Part shown: positions 26,883-36,406 of the stretch, piece after piece | Layout of the letters: each line of letters starts with the position of its first letter | Numbering within the stretch: position 1 is the first letter of the stretch | NCBI GenBank assembly: GCA_019634365.1 | Contig: JAHQVM010000094.1 | Coordinates: 1-63,583, forward strand | Length of the DNA: 63,583 nt | Source: Flavobacteriaceae bacterium | GTDB taxonomy: Bacteria; Bacteroidota; Bacteroidia; Flavobacteriales; Flavobacteriaceae | Direction: 5' to 3' | Made by a program: the position numbers and the translations under genes | Notes under the pieces: generated by a model | What the model was told of the DNA's origin: nothing | Seen by the model: the letters and a program-made list of their open reading frames with translations, nothing else | Databases searched by the model: none

Positions 26883-27440
26883 TTACCCTTTCCATTTAAT
26901 GTTGCAACCAATACTTGGTTTTTGGTCTTTACGTTGTGGACTATTGTTAAGAATATTGTCCAAGGCTTCCCTGAGATCCCGTCCATTTACAGGAATACTG
27001 TTTCCAGGCCTGGAGTTATCCAATTGTCCTCGATATACCAGTTTGTGATTGGCATCGAATAGGAAAAAATCCGGAGTGCAGGCTGCATCATAGGATTTCG
27101 CTATATCTTGGGTTTCATCATATAAATAGGGAAAAGGATAGTTGTTGGTACGTGCTACCTCCCACATTTTATCAGGAGCATCCTGAGGGTATTTTTCCAC
27201 ATCGTTACTGCTTATGGCGACAAATCCAAAACCAGTGACACGATAGTCGTTTGCCACTCGCACGATCTCTTCATTTACATGGATAACGAATGGGCAATGA
27301 TTACAAATAAACATTACAACAGTTCCCTTTTTTCCTGCGATATCCTGAAACGCGAACCGATCGCCACTCACCGAATCAAGGAGGTCGAAATTAGGTGCTT
27401 GAGTGCCTAAGGGAAGCATTTTGGATTCAGTTCTTGCCAT
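26883..27440 (-). CDS. thioredoxin-fold redoxin (AhpC/TSA-like)
   Basis: A 185-residue cytoplasmic redoxin with no signal peptide. GTQAPNFDLLDSVSGDRFAF is the peroxiredoxin-like opening. The active site is C-x2-C in ICNHCPFVIHV. The cis-Pro segment is CTPDFFLFD, with a third Cys just before the Pro, and a fourth Cys lies near the end (SIGCNIKWKG). The CNHCPF form belongs to a widespread group of thioredoxin-family proteins annotated as peroxiredoxin-like. The substrate is unknown. Convergent with the DinB-like gene (1-nt gap). Confidence 0.85.
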   Translation of the reverse strand: MARTESKMLPLGTQAPNFDLLDSVSGDRFAFQDIAGKKGTVVMFICNHCPFVIHVNEEIVRVANDYRVTGFGFVAISSNDVEKYPQDAPDKMWEVARTNNYPFPYLYDETQDIAKSYDAACTPDFFLFDANHKLVYRGQLDNSRPGNSIPVNGRDLREALDNILNNSPQRKDQKPSIGCNIKWKG

Positions 27441-27582
27441 AGTTATTCAAATTAAATTAAGGTTGCATACGAAGGTACCAAATAGGTCGCAAATGATGAA
27501 TATTGGTTACATTTTTAAGATAATCAGTTATTTATTAATCTCATATTTTTCTAAATTAACTTAGATCACTACCTTAATTGGT

Positions 27583-27590
27583 TATATTTG
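27583..27590 (+). promoter_or_regulatory. -7 box of the LVIVD-repeat protein gene
   Basis: TATATTTG fits TAnnTTTG. No good -33 TTG was found. An imperfect dyad (TCTAA, 6 nt, TTAGA; 27550-27565) lies where -33 would be. Leader about 31 nt. Confidence 0.45.
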
Positions 27591-27625
27591 ATGTAATTAG
27601 ACTTCAAACAATTAAAAACTAACAA

Positions 27626-28855
27626 ATGAAAAAGATTACTTTACTTTTTTTATTAGCACCCTTGCTCTGTTTTGGACAGATCGAATTGAAGGGTTCTTTG
27701 ACCTCTGGTAACTCAGGTACCGATGTATGGGAATATATCGATGATGCTACGGGGAATGTATATGCGATAGTGGGTGGAAATGGAATGTCTGTGGTAGATG
27801 TAACTGACCCAACGAACCCTACTGAAGTAGCTCACTTAACGGGTGTTCCTGGTTTTGATGTGAAGGTTTGGCAAAACTATGTCTATTGTGCTACTGGAGG
27901 AGGAGGAGATGCCGCCATTGTAGACATTTCGGATCCAGCAAACCCTTTACAGGTTGGTACATTTCCTTCTTCCCATAATTTTCATATTGATGATAGAGGG
28001 TATATGTATAACTCCTCACCAGGAGTTCGTATTTATGATTTAAATCCAAACCCTACCAGTCCTACATTCTTAACTCAGGTGGGTAGCGAAGGACATGATG
28101 TAACCGTTAGGGGAAATATTATGATCGACTGTCATGGTTTTGCGGGAACATTCATATATGACGTTACAGATCCGGCAAGTCCTAGTCTTATCACTGCCAT
28201 TAGCGATCCAACTATTACCTATCATCACCAAGGGGATATTTCTACAGATGGCAATTATGTGTACATATGCGATGAACTTGGAAACCATCCACAAGCCGAT
28301 ATCTCGGTTTGGGATATTTCTGATCCAGGAAATCCCCAACGTGTTAGTGAAGTGGCGGATGCACCAGCCACCCCCCATAACCTATACGTGATCGACAATT
28401 ATGCTTACACATCCTATTATACGGCCGGATTTAGGGTATTCGATATTTCCGACCCTTCAGTTTTAACACTTGCCGATGAATATGACACGAGTTCTGCTTC
28501 TGGTGAAGGGTTTGCTGGAGCTTTCGGGGTGTATCCTTCAACCGAAACTGGAAACATCTATATCAACGATGGAAGTGGTGTATATGTTTTTGGTTTTGGA
28601 GATGTTGCAGGGGTTGAAGATCTAGTGAGTAGTCCTATTTCTATATTTCCAAATCCCGCGCAGGGAGTTGTTACTATTGCAAGTGATGACGATCCGATCG
28701 AAAATGTCAAAGTATATTCTATGCTAGGAAAATTAGTGATGGATATAGAAATGAGTTCAGTACAGGATCACCGTCTGGATATTTCTGCCCTTAACACTGG
28801 GGTGTATTTTGTGAAAGTAAACGATCGCAAAGCACAGAAATTAATGGTTAAATAA
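27626..28855 (+). CDS. LVIVD-repeat beta-propeller-like protein with T9SS C-terminal sorting domain
   Basis: A secreted or surface protein of 409 residues. A signal peptide ends at about residue 17 (LLCFGQ). The body consists of repeats of about 45 residues containing VVDVTDPTNPTEVAHL, IVDISDPANPLQVGTF, YDVTDPASPSLI and WDISDPGNPQRVSEV: the LVIVD pattern, likely a propeller. Residues from about 335 form a Por secretion tail (ISIFPNPAQGVVTI, then NTGVYFVKVN). Export through the Sec and then T9SS pathways is expected. Ligand unknown. A strong terminator follows. Confidence 0.88.
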   Translation: MKKITLLFLLAPLLCFGQIELKGSLTSGNSGTDVWEYIDDATGNVYAIVGGNGMSVVDVTDPTNPTEVAHLTGVPGFDVKVWQNYVYCATGGGGDAAIVDISDPANPLQVGTFPSSHNFHIDDRGYMYNSSPGVRIYDLNPNPTSPTFLTQVGSEGHDVTVRGNIMIDCHGFAGTFIYDVTDPASPSLITAISDPTITYHHQGDISTDGNYVYICDELGNHPQADISVWDISDPGNPQRVSEVADAPATPHNLYVIDNYAYTSYYTAGFRVFDISDPSVLTLADEYDTSSASGEGFAGAFGVYPSTETGNIYINDGSGVYVFGFGDVAGVEDLVSSPISIFPNPAQGVVTIASDDDPIENVKVYSMLGKLVMDIEMSSVQDHRLDISALNTGVYFVKVNDRKAQKLMVK

Positions 28856-28876
28856 TCTTGTTTCCATATAATTTGG

Positions 28877-28908
28877 AAAGGCCTTTCAGAAATGAAAGGC
28901 CTTTTTTT
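28877..28908. terminator. bidirectional terminator between LVIVD protein and SulP genes
   Basis: A perfect 12-bp stem (AAAGGCCTTTCA and TGAAAGGCCTTT) with a GAAA tetraloop and T tracts on both sides. It overlaps the last two bases of the SulP stop region and serves both convergent genes. Confidence 0.88.
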
Positions 28909-30526
28909 ATACTTCGCTGTCCATCACATCCGTGACCACATAGTAGCGCGGGTCATCTACATTATCCTGAATAATGGTGTCGAATTCAGGATTCCATTTC
29001 AATAAAAGAAGTTTACAGTCGGGACTTAAATGGGTAAGTGTTACTTTTTTCCCGGCTGCGATGTATTTGTTGGTTATGTTCCTGAGGGCTTCCACTCCAG
29101 AGTGATCACTCACCTTGGATTCTATAAAATCAATTTCAACTTGGGCCGGATCATTTTTTACATCGAATTTACTATTGAAGGTTTGCGTGGATCCAAAAAA
29201 CAAAGGGCCCCAAATTTCGTATACTTTGGTTCCATCGTCTTTCATCCGTTTACGAGCCCGAATTCTCGTAGCATTTTTCCATGCGAAAGTCAGAGCACTC
29301 ATAATGACTCCTGCAATGACTGCTACAGCCAGGTCTTTCCAAACCGTTATAGCTGAAACAGCGATAAGCACAAAAGCATCACTTAAAGGAATCTTGTGCA
29401 GGATTCTGAAGCTACTCCAAGCGAAGGTTCCTATCACTACCATGAACATAACCCCTACCAATGCTGCAATTGGAATTTGCTCGATCAAGGGCGCACCAAA
29501 AAGTACAAAGCACAATAGCGCCACAGCAGCTACCGTTCCAGAGAGGCGACCCCTTCCACCGGAGTTTACATTAATGATAGACTGGCCTATCATGGCACAT
29601 CCTCCCATGCCGCCAAAGAGACCGTTTATGATATTGGCACCACCTTGAGCCACACATTCGCGGTTTCCACTTCCGCGAGTTTCGGTCATTTCATCAATAA
29701 GGTTTAGGGTCATCAAAGATTCGATAAGACCAATGGCAGCAAGAATAAAGGCAGTAGGCAATATTGTTGGAATGAAATGCCCTTTCAGCGTGTAGAATAA
29801 TGTAAATAATTGATCTTGGAATGTGGGCAAACTACCTTGAAGACCGTCACCACCACCATCACGGATAAAAGAACCTACCGTACTTACGTCTATTTTTCCA
29901 AAAATAACAATTGCGGCCACAACTATGATTGCCGTGAGCGCAGCAGGTATTTTTTTGGTGAGTTTAGGCAAACCAAACATGATTCCCATGGTGAGCCCGA
30001 CCAAGCCTAACATGAGCCATAGGGAAGAACCTTGCATCCACTGCATTTCCCCATTAATATTTTCTTTAAAGAGTCCTAATTGAGATAGAAAAATGACAAT
30101 AGCCAATCCATTTACAAATCCCATCATAACCGGGTGTGGAATGAGTCTCACGAATTTCCCCAAGCGCAATATACCGGCTATGATCTGTATTCCCCCTACG
30201 AAAAGAAGGGTTATAAAAAGCCATTGTAGTCCAAGGTTTTCTATGGGCGTGGAGAGTGCCAAGCCTACTTCATTCCCTTTTTGTATCAAATGTACCATCA
30301 CCACTGCCATCGCACCTGTAGCTCCACTAATCATTCCTGGACGCCCCCCAAAAAGTGCGGTAATGATTCCCATCATAAAGGCACCATATAGCCCAACTAG
30401 GGGATCAACACCTGCGACAAAGGCAAAGGCAACAGCTTCTGGAACAAGTGCCAATGCAACGGTAAGCCCGGATAAGATGTCGTTCTTCGGGTTCTGAGTG
30501 AAGTTTTTGATAGTCTTTTGTAACAT
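28907..30526 (-). CDS. SulP family inorganic anion transporter
   Basis: A 539-residue secondary transporter of the SLC26/SulP family. The membrane domain (about 12-400) starts DILSGLTVALALVPEAVAFAFVAGVDPLVGLYGAF, the classic SulP opening, and includes GGMGGCAMIGQSIINVNSGGRGRLSG. A C-terminal STAS domain starts near EIWGPLFFGS. Members carry sulfate, bicarbonate or dicarboxylates; the substrate is not deducible. I start at ATG 30526, since the frame further upstream relies on a TTG. It lies 60 nt after the aspartoacylase-like gene in the same direction. Confidence 0.92.
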   Translation of the reverse strand: MLQKTIKNFTQNPKNDILSGLTVALALVPEAVAFAFVAGVDPLVGLYGAFMMGIITALFGGRPGMISGATGAMAVVMVHLIQKGNEVGLALSTPIENLGLQWLFITLLFVGGIQIIAGILRLGKFVRLIPHPVMMGFVNGLAIVIFLSQLGLFKENINGEMQWMQGSSLWLMLGLVGLTMGIMFGLPKLTKKIPAALTAIIVVAAIVIFGKIDVSTVGSFIRDGGGDGLQGSLPTFQDQLFTLFYTLKGHFIPTILPTAFILAAIGLIESLMTLNLIDEMTETRGSGNRECVAQGGANIINGLFGGMGGCAMIGQSIINVNSGGRGRLSGTVAAVALLCFVLFGAPLIEQIPIAALVGVMFMVVIGTFAWSSFRILHKIPLSDAFVLIAVSAITVWKDLAVAVIAGVIMSALTFAWKNATRIRARKRMKDDGTKVYEIWGPLFFGSTQTFNSKFDVKNDPAQVEIDFIESKVSDHSGVEALRNITNKYIAAGKKVTLTHLSPDCKLLLLKWNPEFDTIIQDNVDDPRYYVVTDVMDSEV

Positions 30527-30586
30527 AGCGCCCAATTAAAGGGCGCAAAGATAGCCTTTTGAAGGAAATTTAATGTGAGGCCCGCG

Positions 30587-31798
30587 TTATTTCTTATACC
30601 AGGCAGTATTTTCATAATCGCTTCTTCTGGAAGCAACTTCCCGATTCTTCATGATAAAGTGGTTTTTGTCCAACTTTTTACTTCGGTAGCCCAATAAATG
30701 AAAAAAGTCCTTGGTAAAGAATCGAGCAAGCTTTTGGTTGACCATTAGTGCATCCTTTCGTTCCGATTTCCATTTTACACCGGGTAGTAAAGTGAGGTAT
30801 TTGTCAAAGCCAACTTTGCGAAGCATGGCAGAAATCCTAAGAAAAATTTTGGGAATGGGTCGTATGATAAAAAAACCGTCAGTTCCTTGATTTTGATAAA
30901 GCGGCATAAATATATTCCCGTTATTGGATGCATAAATCGTTTCACCAGCATACGTTGCGAGTTGTTGCCCTTTCTTTAGTTTTTGGAAGTTTACAAATCC
31001 GGGTTGCATTTTGAATTCCCGGTCTGGATGAATGCCAAAATGATCAAAAATTTCATAGAATGAGGCTCCCATCGGAGAAGTTTTAGATAAAACTTCGAGA
31101 TAATGATGGTAATTGATCGCATCTTTTGAAATGGATCGCGTAAATACCAAACTGAGATAAGCAAAGGCAAGATGATTGACAACGGAGGCTCTGTCCTCGT
31201 GCTGTCCACCTTCGAACCCGAATGCAACATACCCCAATTCGTTCACATAACTTAAGATTGGGCCCTCAAGGTATTCTTCTATACCCAAAATAATGGGCAC
31301 AGGATATTGGGAAGTATAGGTTCGATTAAGGAGGTTGTCATTTACCGTTATAAAGGGAAGCGTTTCACTGGAAGTTGTGTGCAGGTCGAAGAAGTAATAG
31401 GGGCCAGGTTCCGATTGTAATATGGTTTCAAAACATTTGTAAAGATCGATTTGTTCTTGCCGGTCACTATTAATTGGCCGATTTTCACTATTAAGAAAAG
31501 ACTTTACCTGATCAAAAGACCACATTCGATTGAGATCTTCCTCTTCGAAGCGCTTGCCATTGCGTAAGGCCGAAAGATTTCCTGCCACCGCATAAATGCT
31601 CCCATATACCTCGATTTCTTGCGATCTAAGTTCGTCGATAAGTTGATATAGGGCGATGACGCCTGCGGGTTCATTACCATGCACGCCGCCTAGGAACACC
31701 AATGTTGGCCCTGGATGCCGCCCCTTTATTTTACCTATGATGCGTTGTATGTTAATGGATTGTTGCAGGTTCTTACTGTACAGCTGTACCATGGTCAT
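30587..31798 (-). CDS. succinylglutamate desuccinylase/aspartoacylase family zinc hydrolase
   Basis: A 403-residue zinc amidohydrolase of the AstE/AspA family (M14-related). The H-x2-E zinc pair is H40 and E43 in GGVHGNEPAG. The third ligand is the His in FFDLHTTSSET, and GYVAFGFEGGQHED supplies the later conserved acidic region. The family cleaves N-acyl amino acids. The C-terminal 200 residues are longer than in AspA. It overlaps the GCS2-CBS gene by 26 nt (17 nt from the alternative ATG 31792 would be 20), so it is translationally coupled. A ligase and an amidase made together suggest synthesis and turnover of one amide compound. Confidence 0.85.
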   Translation of the reverse strand: MTMVQLYSKNLQQSINIQRIIGKIKGRHPGPTLVFLGGVHGNEPAGVIALYQLIDELRSQEIEVYGSIYAVAGNLSALRNGKRFEEEDLNRMWSFDQVKSFLNSENRPINSDRQEQIDLYKCFETILQSEPGPYYFFDLHTTSSETLPFITVNDNLLNRTYTSQYPVPIILGIEEYLEGPILSYVNELGYVAFGFEGGQHEDRASVVNHLAFAYLSLVFTRSISKDAINYHHYLEVLSKTSPMGASFYEIFDHFGIHPDREFKMQPGFVNFQKLKKGQQLATYAGETIYASNNGNIFMPLYQNQGTDGFFIIRPIPKIFLRISAMLRKVGFDKYLTLLPGVKWKSERKDALMVNQKLARFFTKDFFHLLGYRSKKLDKNHFIMKNREVASRRSDYENTAWYKK

Positions 31799-33653
31799 AA
31801 ATCATTACGTCTTTAACTGTGATAATTCCCACCAGTTCTTTATCTCGCGTCACCGGAAGACATCCGTATCCGTTTTGTTTCATAATAGATATGGCCTCCG
31901 AAATAGGGGTTTCTGGTGCTACAGTAACCACATTTTCTTCCATGATATCACCAACGGTTAATAGGGAATTTGGGGACTGTGTTGTCCTATGTTTTTGCAT
32001 GTGGGACCAAGTAAGTATACCGCATATTTCATTGGTACTATTCTTTACGGGGACATGATGAATGTTCTTCCATAACATGATGCGTGCGGCTAGATCTGCC
32101 AAATCGTTTTGCTGTACAGAAAATAATTGTGTGGACATAATATGTCCTACCCATTGAGCCGATTGTTTCAATGTGCTGCTTTCTGGGGCACTGGGCCAAT
32201 CATTCAAAGGCTTCCCACTTTCTTGAAATTGATATAATGTCTTTGTCAACATACGGAGGGCATCGTCTTTATGCATATGACGATTCAGGTTACGGTACTG
32301 GGTTACCATCCATTGTGAACCTGTTATTCCATGGGCCCGTTTCTCAATAATGCCTAGATACCTCTGAATATCCCCAGGGTCGATGCCCATTTTCTCCAGT
32401 CCTTTGTGGGCAATGGGTAAAAGCTCATTGAGGATAAGGTCTTTTACGGAAATTGGGTTTCCTAACCAATTCAATACCGAATGTTTTCCAGTTCTAGCAG
32501 CTTTTAAAAAATTGGCTTTAGCCTCCCTAAAGTCCATAACCGCTGGTAAATTATCGAATCGCTTCGGGCGCCCCATCATTAAACCCACCCAAAAGGCAAA
32601 TGTTGCCATTTCATCCTGGGTCGTTGGCCCAGAGGGGATATATCTATTTTCAATCCTAATATGGGGCTTGCCACCGCCCACACCATAACAGGGGCGGTTC
32701 CATTTGTAAATCGTTCCGTTGTGTATATTGAGCGCATGAAGTTTTGGGATATGACCCTCTTCCAGAACTGCCAGAGAATCCGATTCGATATCACGGGATA
32801 GAATCACTTCGTATTGGGCAATATCATTCTTGAAAATCTCTGCAATTGAACCGGTTTCCCAATCGGTTCCAAAGGAAACGCGGGCCTGCTGGTCTTTAAG
32901 CGCATAGGAAGAATGTCTGGTATCTATGCTTTGTTGAAACAAGGCAATACGGGTTTCATGCCATAATTCCCTACCCAATAACAAAGGGGAATTCGTGCTA
33001 ATGCCCAATACCGCTCCCGAGATGGCCTGTGCCCAATTAAAACTTGAAATGAAATCATGGGGCGGTACCTGAAGGTGCATTTGAAAACTTGTATTGCAGG
33101 CCTCAAATAATACAGAGTCATGATATAGGGTAAGATCATCAACTCCCTTGATATGAAGCTTAAAATCACCTCCACGGAGTTCCTTGAGCATATCATTGAG
33201 TGCCCAATAGCGTTGATGGGGAGTCATATAATGGAATTCGAGTTCCTTCTTGCTAATCGTAGGTAAAATACCAGTAAGTAATACCTTGACATTGTGTTGA
33301 TGAGCAGCTTGAATCGCTTTTGCAAGTAATTCATTCAATTGATTTTCTACTTTTCGGAAGCAGCTACCTTCAAGTTTAAGCGGATCTAGGTTTATTTCCA
33401 GGTTGAATAGTGCAAGTTCGGTAGTGAAGTGTGGATCATCGATGGTAGCCAGTATTTCTTCCGCCTTATTGGAAGGTCGCCAATGATCTGTTACCAAACA
33501 GAACTCCTGCTCGGATCCTATTCGGATGATATCATCTTCGATCAACCCCAATTCGAGCATTCTTTCCAAGGCATCGATATCGTTGATAAGATGCTTAATG
33601 AATGCTGCACGGCCTTTGTCGTAGAGTCCTTTCTTTACTTTTTGTTCTCCCAT
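31773..33653 (-). CDS. GCS2-like carboxylate-amine ligase fused to a CBS pair
   Basis: A 626-residue fusion. The N-terminal 480 residues belong to the glutamate-cysteine ligase GCS2 superfamily: GSEQEF (46-51), FNLEINLDP, SFQMHLQVPP, SPLLLGRELWHETRIALF, and RIENRYIPSGPTT. The last 120 residues are two CBS domains (HIMSTQLFSVQ and DIMEENVVTVAPETPISEAI), which usually bind adenine nucleotides and regulate. GCS2 enzymes join a gamma-carboxylate to an amine using ATP. The substrate cannot be stated. A CBS pair suggests energy-state control. It overlaps the downstream aspartoacylase-like gene by 26 nt. Confidence 0.82.
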   Translation of the reverse strand: MGEQKVKKGLYDKGRAAFIKHLINDIDALERMLELGLIEDDIIRIGSEQEFCLVTDHWRPSNKAEEILATIDDPHFTTELALFNLEINLDPLKLEGSCFRKVENQLNELLAKAIQAAHQHNVKVLLTGILPTISKKELEFHYMTPHQRYWALNDMLKELRGGDFKLHIKGVDDLTLYHDSVLFEACNTSFQMHLQVPPHDFISSFNWAQAISGAVLGISTNSPLLLGRELWHETRIALFQQSIDTRHSSYALKDQQARVSFGTDWETGSIAEIFKNDIAQYEVILSRDIESDSLAVLEEGHIPKLHALNIHNGTIYKWNRPCYGVGGGKPHIRIENRYIPSGPTTQDEMATFAFWVGLMMGRPKRFDNLPAVMDFREAKANFLKAARTGKHSVLNWLGNPISVKDLILNELLPIAHKGLEKMGIDPGDIQRYLGIIEKRAHGITGSQWMVTQYRNLNRHMHKDDALRMLTKTLYQFQESGKPLNDWPSAPESSTLKQSAQWVGHIMSTQLFSVQQNDLADLAARIMLWKNIHHVPVKNSTNEICGILTWSHMQKHRTTQSPNSLLTVGDIMEENVVTVAPETPISEAISIMKQNGYGCLPVTRDKELVGIITVKDVMIYDHGTAVQ

Positions 33654-33788
33654 AGTGTTGAAGCATGGTTACAATGGGAAAAAGATAGGGGTATTGGGAA
33701 ACCCAAAATATGACAAAAAGCAGGTTTTGTTTCAAGGTACTTTTAGATATGATGCAACCTGTAGCATCTATCCTTGAATAGGAAAGCC

Positions 33789-33803
33789 AATAAGTAACTT
33801 ATT
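33789..33803. repeat. 15-bp palindrome downstream of the M14 peptidase gene
   Basis: AATAAGT-A-ACTTATT is a perfect dyad 6 nt beyond the M14 stop and about 135 nt upstream of the GCS2-CBS start. It is AT-rich with no T-run. It could be an operator for the GCS2 operon or chance. Confidence 0.25.
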
Positions 33804-33808
33804 AAATA

Positions 33809-36325
33809 CTACATCTCGTCTCCAAAAAAGATGGCGTTCATCAACAATTTGTTGGTACCATACCAAAATGCCCTGAAATTGGTATTATCTGTAAAATAAA
33901 TCACCTTACCGCTTCCTTTGCGTCCTGTTTTAAAGGCTGAAGTACTTCCTAAATCCTTCAGGTTACCTTCAGAAATGTAACCACTTAACAAGGGAGATGC
34001 AGTATACTGAATGGGGTTGTTATAACTTTGGCTGTCCGCTTCCATAAAAATCGTACTATTACGGAATACAGGAAGGCGATCGTTCTTATATCCAAAAGCG
34101 ATAGGATGGGATCGATCCAGTTTCGTTTCGAAAATGGCGCCACCAATGAATTTGGCACCAAAATAGTTTCCACGGTTTTCGAAGGATATACTTTTGGCAG
34201 TATCTTGGGTGCTTTTGAACTTCATCTTGAGCAATTCATTGCTATTAAACCATCTACCGGCATTTTTATATCCTATAAGTGTTCCGCCCTTTTCTACCCA
34301 TGTTTTGAGCTGCTCTGCATCGTCCTTATCCAAAGCGCTTCCCCAGCTATGCGGAAGGATAATGTCTGTGTAACGGCTTAAATCCGTTCCTCCAAAATTT
34401 CGCGTATCCAACTTGGTAATGGGCATATCATAACGGGTATCGAACAAATGCCAGATTTCCCCAGCATCGTACGGATTAATACCTTCCCCCACAAGAATGG
34501 CAACTTTAGGTTGCTCCAATGCCCTAAACTGATTACTCCCAAGATCGATACCTTCTGTTAAACCTGTATTCACAGATCTAATGGTTACACCGGTTTCTTG
34601 TGCCACTTCATTCAAGAATTGGCTCATTTCCGAGGCATTCAATACTTGATTCTGAACCGGAACAAGAATAGTCCCGTAGTCGTAATCCCTTCCGTTAAGA
34701 GAAAATTGTTTCATTCCCACCTTAGCGCGTAATTTTTTCCCTAAAATCATATTCAGGGCTTTCGGACTGTAATATTCATGCCATTCCATTAGGTAGGCGT
34801 ATTGAGAAGTGGCGACCGCCGGAGCTTTAGGTTTAGTAAAATTCGTGACCTCTGCACCCGCTCGGGAAATGGAAACTTCTCCATAGTCTAAATTAAATGC
34901 CAATGGAAAAGTCCAGGCACTTACATCGTAAAATAGACTGTCCCTAAACTTGGTTCTTTTTTCGAACATGGCATTGATAAGTCGGTGCTGCTTTTGGTTC
35001 TTTGGAACGATATAAGCGTATCCCTTTTTATAGGTTTTACCGTTGGAAGAATAGTCACTTTCCAGCTCATGAAATTTTATCTTATGGCGATGAAGGATTT
35101 CTGCCAAATGATAGGTTTTTGCTGCATCTTTTTCATCTCCAAATACCAAGGCTCCTCCTTTGGCAGCTTCCTTACGGGCATTGGTGTAAAATGTTCTTTG
35201 GTAATTGAGTAAGTCCTCCCGCATATTTACTGCGGCTTCCAAAGTGGAAAGCGCCGCTGTGAACTGATTTCTGATCGTAAACGGAAATGTAAGTATGCCA
35301 TTGTCACTTTCCTGGGCATGTCCACGAGAGGAGGCCTGTTCGAATAGGATTCCGACGGCACCGTTAATATCCGGAAAGGTAGATCCCTTACCGTAGTAGA
35401 AATCGTCGAAACTCTCTTTGGTGTAGTAAAAACTACCCAGTTTATTAAATGCTTTGGCATGGAAATTAGCAATCAATCCTGTTAGATCTTGATTCCGTTG
35501 TGGTGTTAACGGATGGGTTCGGGAAGGTATTCCCGGCTGGAAGAAAAAAGTGGCATTGGTTCCCATTTCGTGGTGATCTGTCAAAATATTCGGATACCAT
35601 TTATGGAAACTTTCGATTCGCGCCCTACTTTCCGGCAATTGAACAGGAAGCCAATCGCGGTTCATATCGAACCAGTAGTGATTAGTTCTTCCGCCGGGCC
35701 AAACCTCGTCATATTCACGATCGTTAGGATCGGGATTGATATTTTTACTTTTATGAATGTTGGCCCAATAGGCAAACCTTTGCAAACCATCGGGATTCAA
35801 AGATGGATCAAGTAAAATGATCGTATTCTTTAAAAGCTCGTCGATTTTTGGTCCTTCGGCAGCCGCCAGATAATAGGCAAGGGCCAGCGCTGCATTGGAT
35901 CCGCTGGATTCATTACCATGTATCGAAAAGCCTTGGTATACCACAGCTGGCATGGTGGCCGTATTCAAGCCCTGGGAGTTGGCTTCGGTAAGGTTTACAT
36001 GATCTTGTTGAATACTCTCTAGATTGGATAAATTGGAAGGAGAAGAAATAGTGAGTAACCAAAGGGGGCGACCTTCGAAGGTGTTTCCCCTATTTTCAAT
36101 ATTTATCCTATCGCTGGCAGCCGCCAGACTCGTCATATAATGTGATAATTTATCGTGGGTAACATGCCATTCACCCACTTCATGACCCATGACCGATTTA
36201 GGCGTAGGAATGTTCGAATTATAGGAAACATCGGTGGGGAGGTAATAGTCCAGATCGACCTGGTAGTCTTGGGCAAATAAAATTGTTGTAGTGAGGAATA
36301 GGAATAGATTGGCTGCTTTCTTCAT
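33809..36325 (-). CDS. M14 family zinc carboxypeptidase, secreted
   Basis: An 838-residue exported metallopeptidase. Signal peptide to about residue 19 (LLFAQD). The M14 domain spans about 55-370: zinc ligands H136 and E139 in FSIHGNESSG, the third His in LTDHHEMG, substrate-binding NPDG and FDMNRDW, and the catalytic Glu in GILFEQASSRG. The C-terminal half contains a glutamine-amidotransferase-like region (VAILVGEGINPYDAGEIWHL, DIILPHSWGSAL), common in long Bacteroidota M14 proteins. No Por tail is visible, so it is probably periplasmic. The upstream gap of 81 nt contains the terminator of the PUR gene. Confidence 0.9.
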   Translation of the reverse strand: MKKAANLFLFLTTTILFAQDYQVDLDYYLPTDVSYNSNIPTPKSVMGHEVGEWHVTHDKLSHYMTSLAAASDRINIENRGNTFEGRPLWLLTISSPSNLSNLESIQQDHVNLTEANSQGLNTATMPAVVYQGFSIHGNESSGSNAALALAYYLAAAEGPKIDELLKNTIILLDPSLNPDGLQRFAYWANIHKSKNINPDPNDREYDEVWPGGRTNHYWFDMNRDWLPVQLPESRARIESFHKWYPNILTDHHEMGTNATFFFQPGIPSRTHPLTPQRNQDLTGLIANFHAKAFNKLGSFYYTKESFDDFYYGKGSTFPDINGAVGILFEQASSRGHAQESDNGILTFPFTIRNQFTAALSTLEAAVNMREDLLNYQRTFYTNARKEAAKGGALVFGDEKDAAKTYHLAEILHRHKIKFHELESDYSSNGKTYKKGYAYIVPKNQKQHRLINAMFEKRTKFRDSLFYDVSAWTFPLAFNLDYGEVSISRAGAEVTNFTKPKAPAVATSQYAYLMEWHEYYSPKALNMILGKKLRAKVGMKQFSLNGRDYDYGTILVPVQNQVLNASEMSQFLNEVAQETGVTIRSVNTGLTEGIDLGSNQFRALEQPKVAILVGEGINPYDAGEIWHLFDTRYDMPITKLDTRNFGGTDLSRYTDIILPHSWGSALDKDDAEQLKTWVEKGGTLIGYKNAGRWFNSNELLKMKFKSTQDTAKSISFENRGNYFGAKFIGGAIFETKLDRSHPIAFGYKNDRLPVFRNSTIFMEADSQSYNNPIQYTASPLLSGYISEGNLKDLGSTSAFKTGRKGSGKVIYFTDNTNFRAFWYGTNKLLMNAIFFGDEM

Positions 36326-36350
36326 ATTAGGTTTTGTAAGTTTTAAATAT

Positions 36351-36379
36351 AAAAAAACCGCTTCAAATAAATGAAGCGG
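36351..36379 (-). terminator. terminator of the PUR (DUF3276) gene
   Basis: Read on the minus strand, an 8-bp stem (CCGCTTCA and TGAAGCGG on the + strand) with a 6-nt loop is followed by seven Ts. It lies 28 nt after the DUF3276 stop and before the M14 gene. Confidence 0.8.
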
Positions 36380-36406
36380 CTTTCATATTTTAAGAGTCTT
36401 TTACCA

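Noticed and set aside
29115-29648. 177-residue ORF antisense to SulP
   Set aside because: Shadow of a well-supported transporter; composition is the complement of membrane helices.
36351-36379. Hairpin as a terminator of the M14 gene
   Set aside because: The T-run is on the minus strand downstream of the PUR gene; the M14 gene starts after it, so it belongs to the PUR gene.
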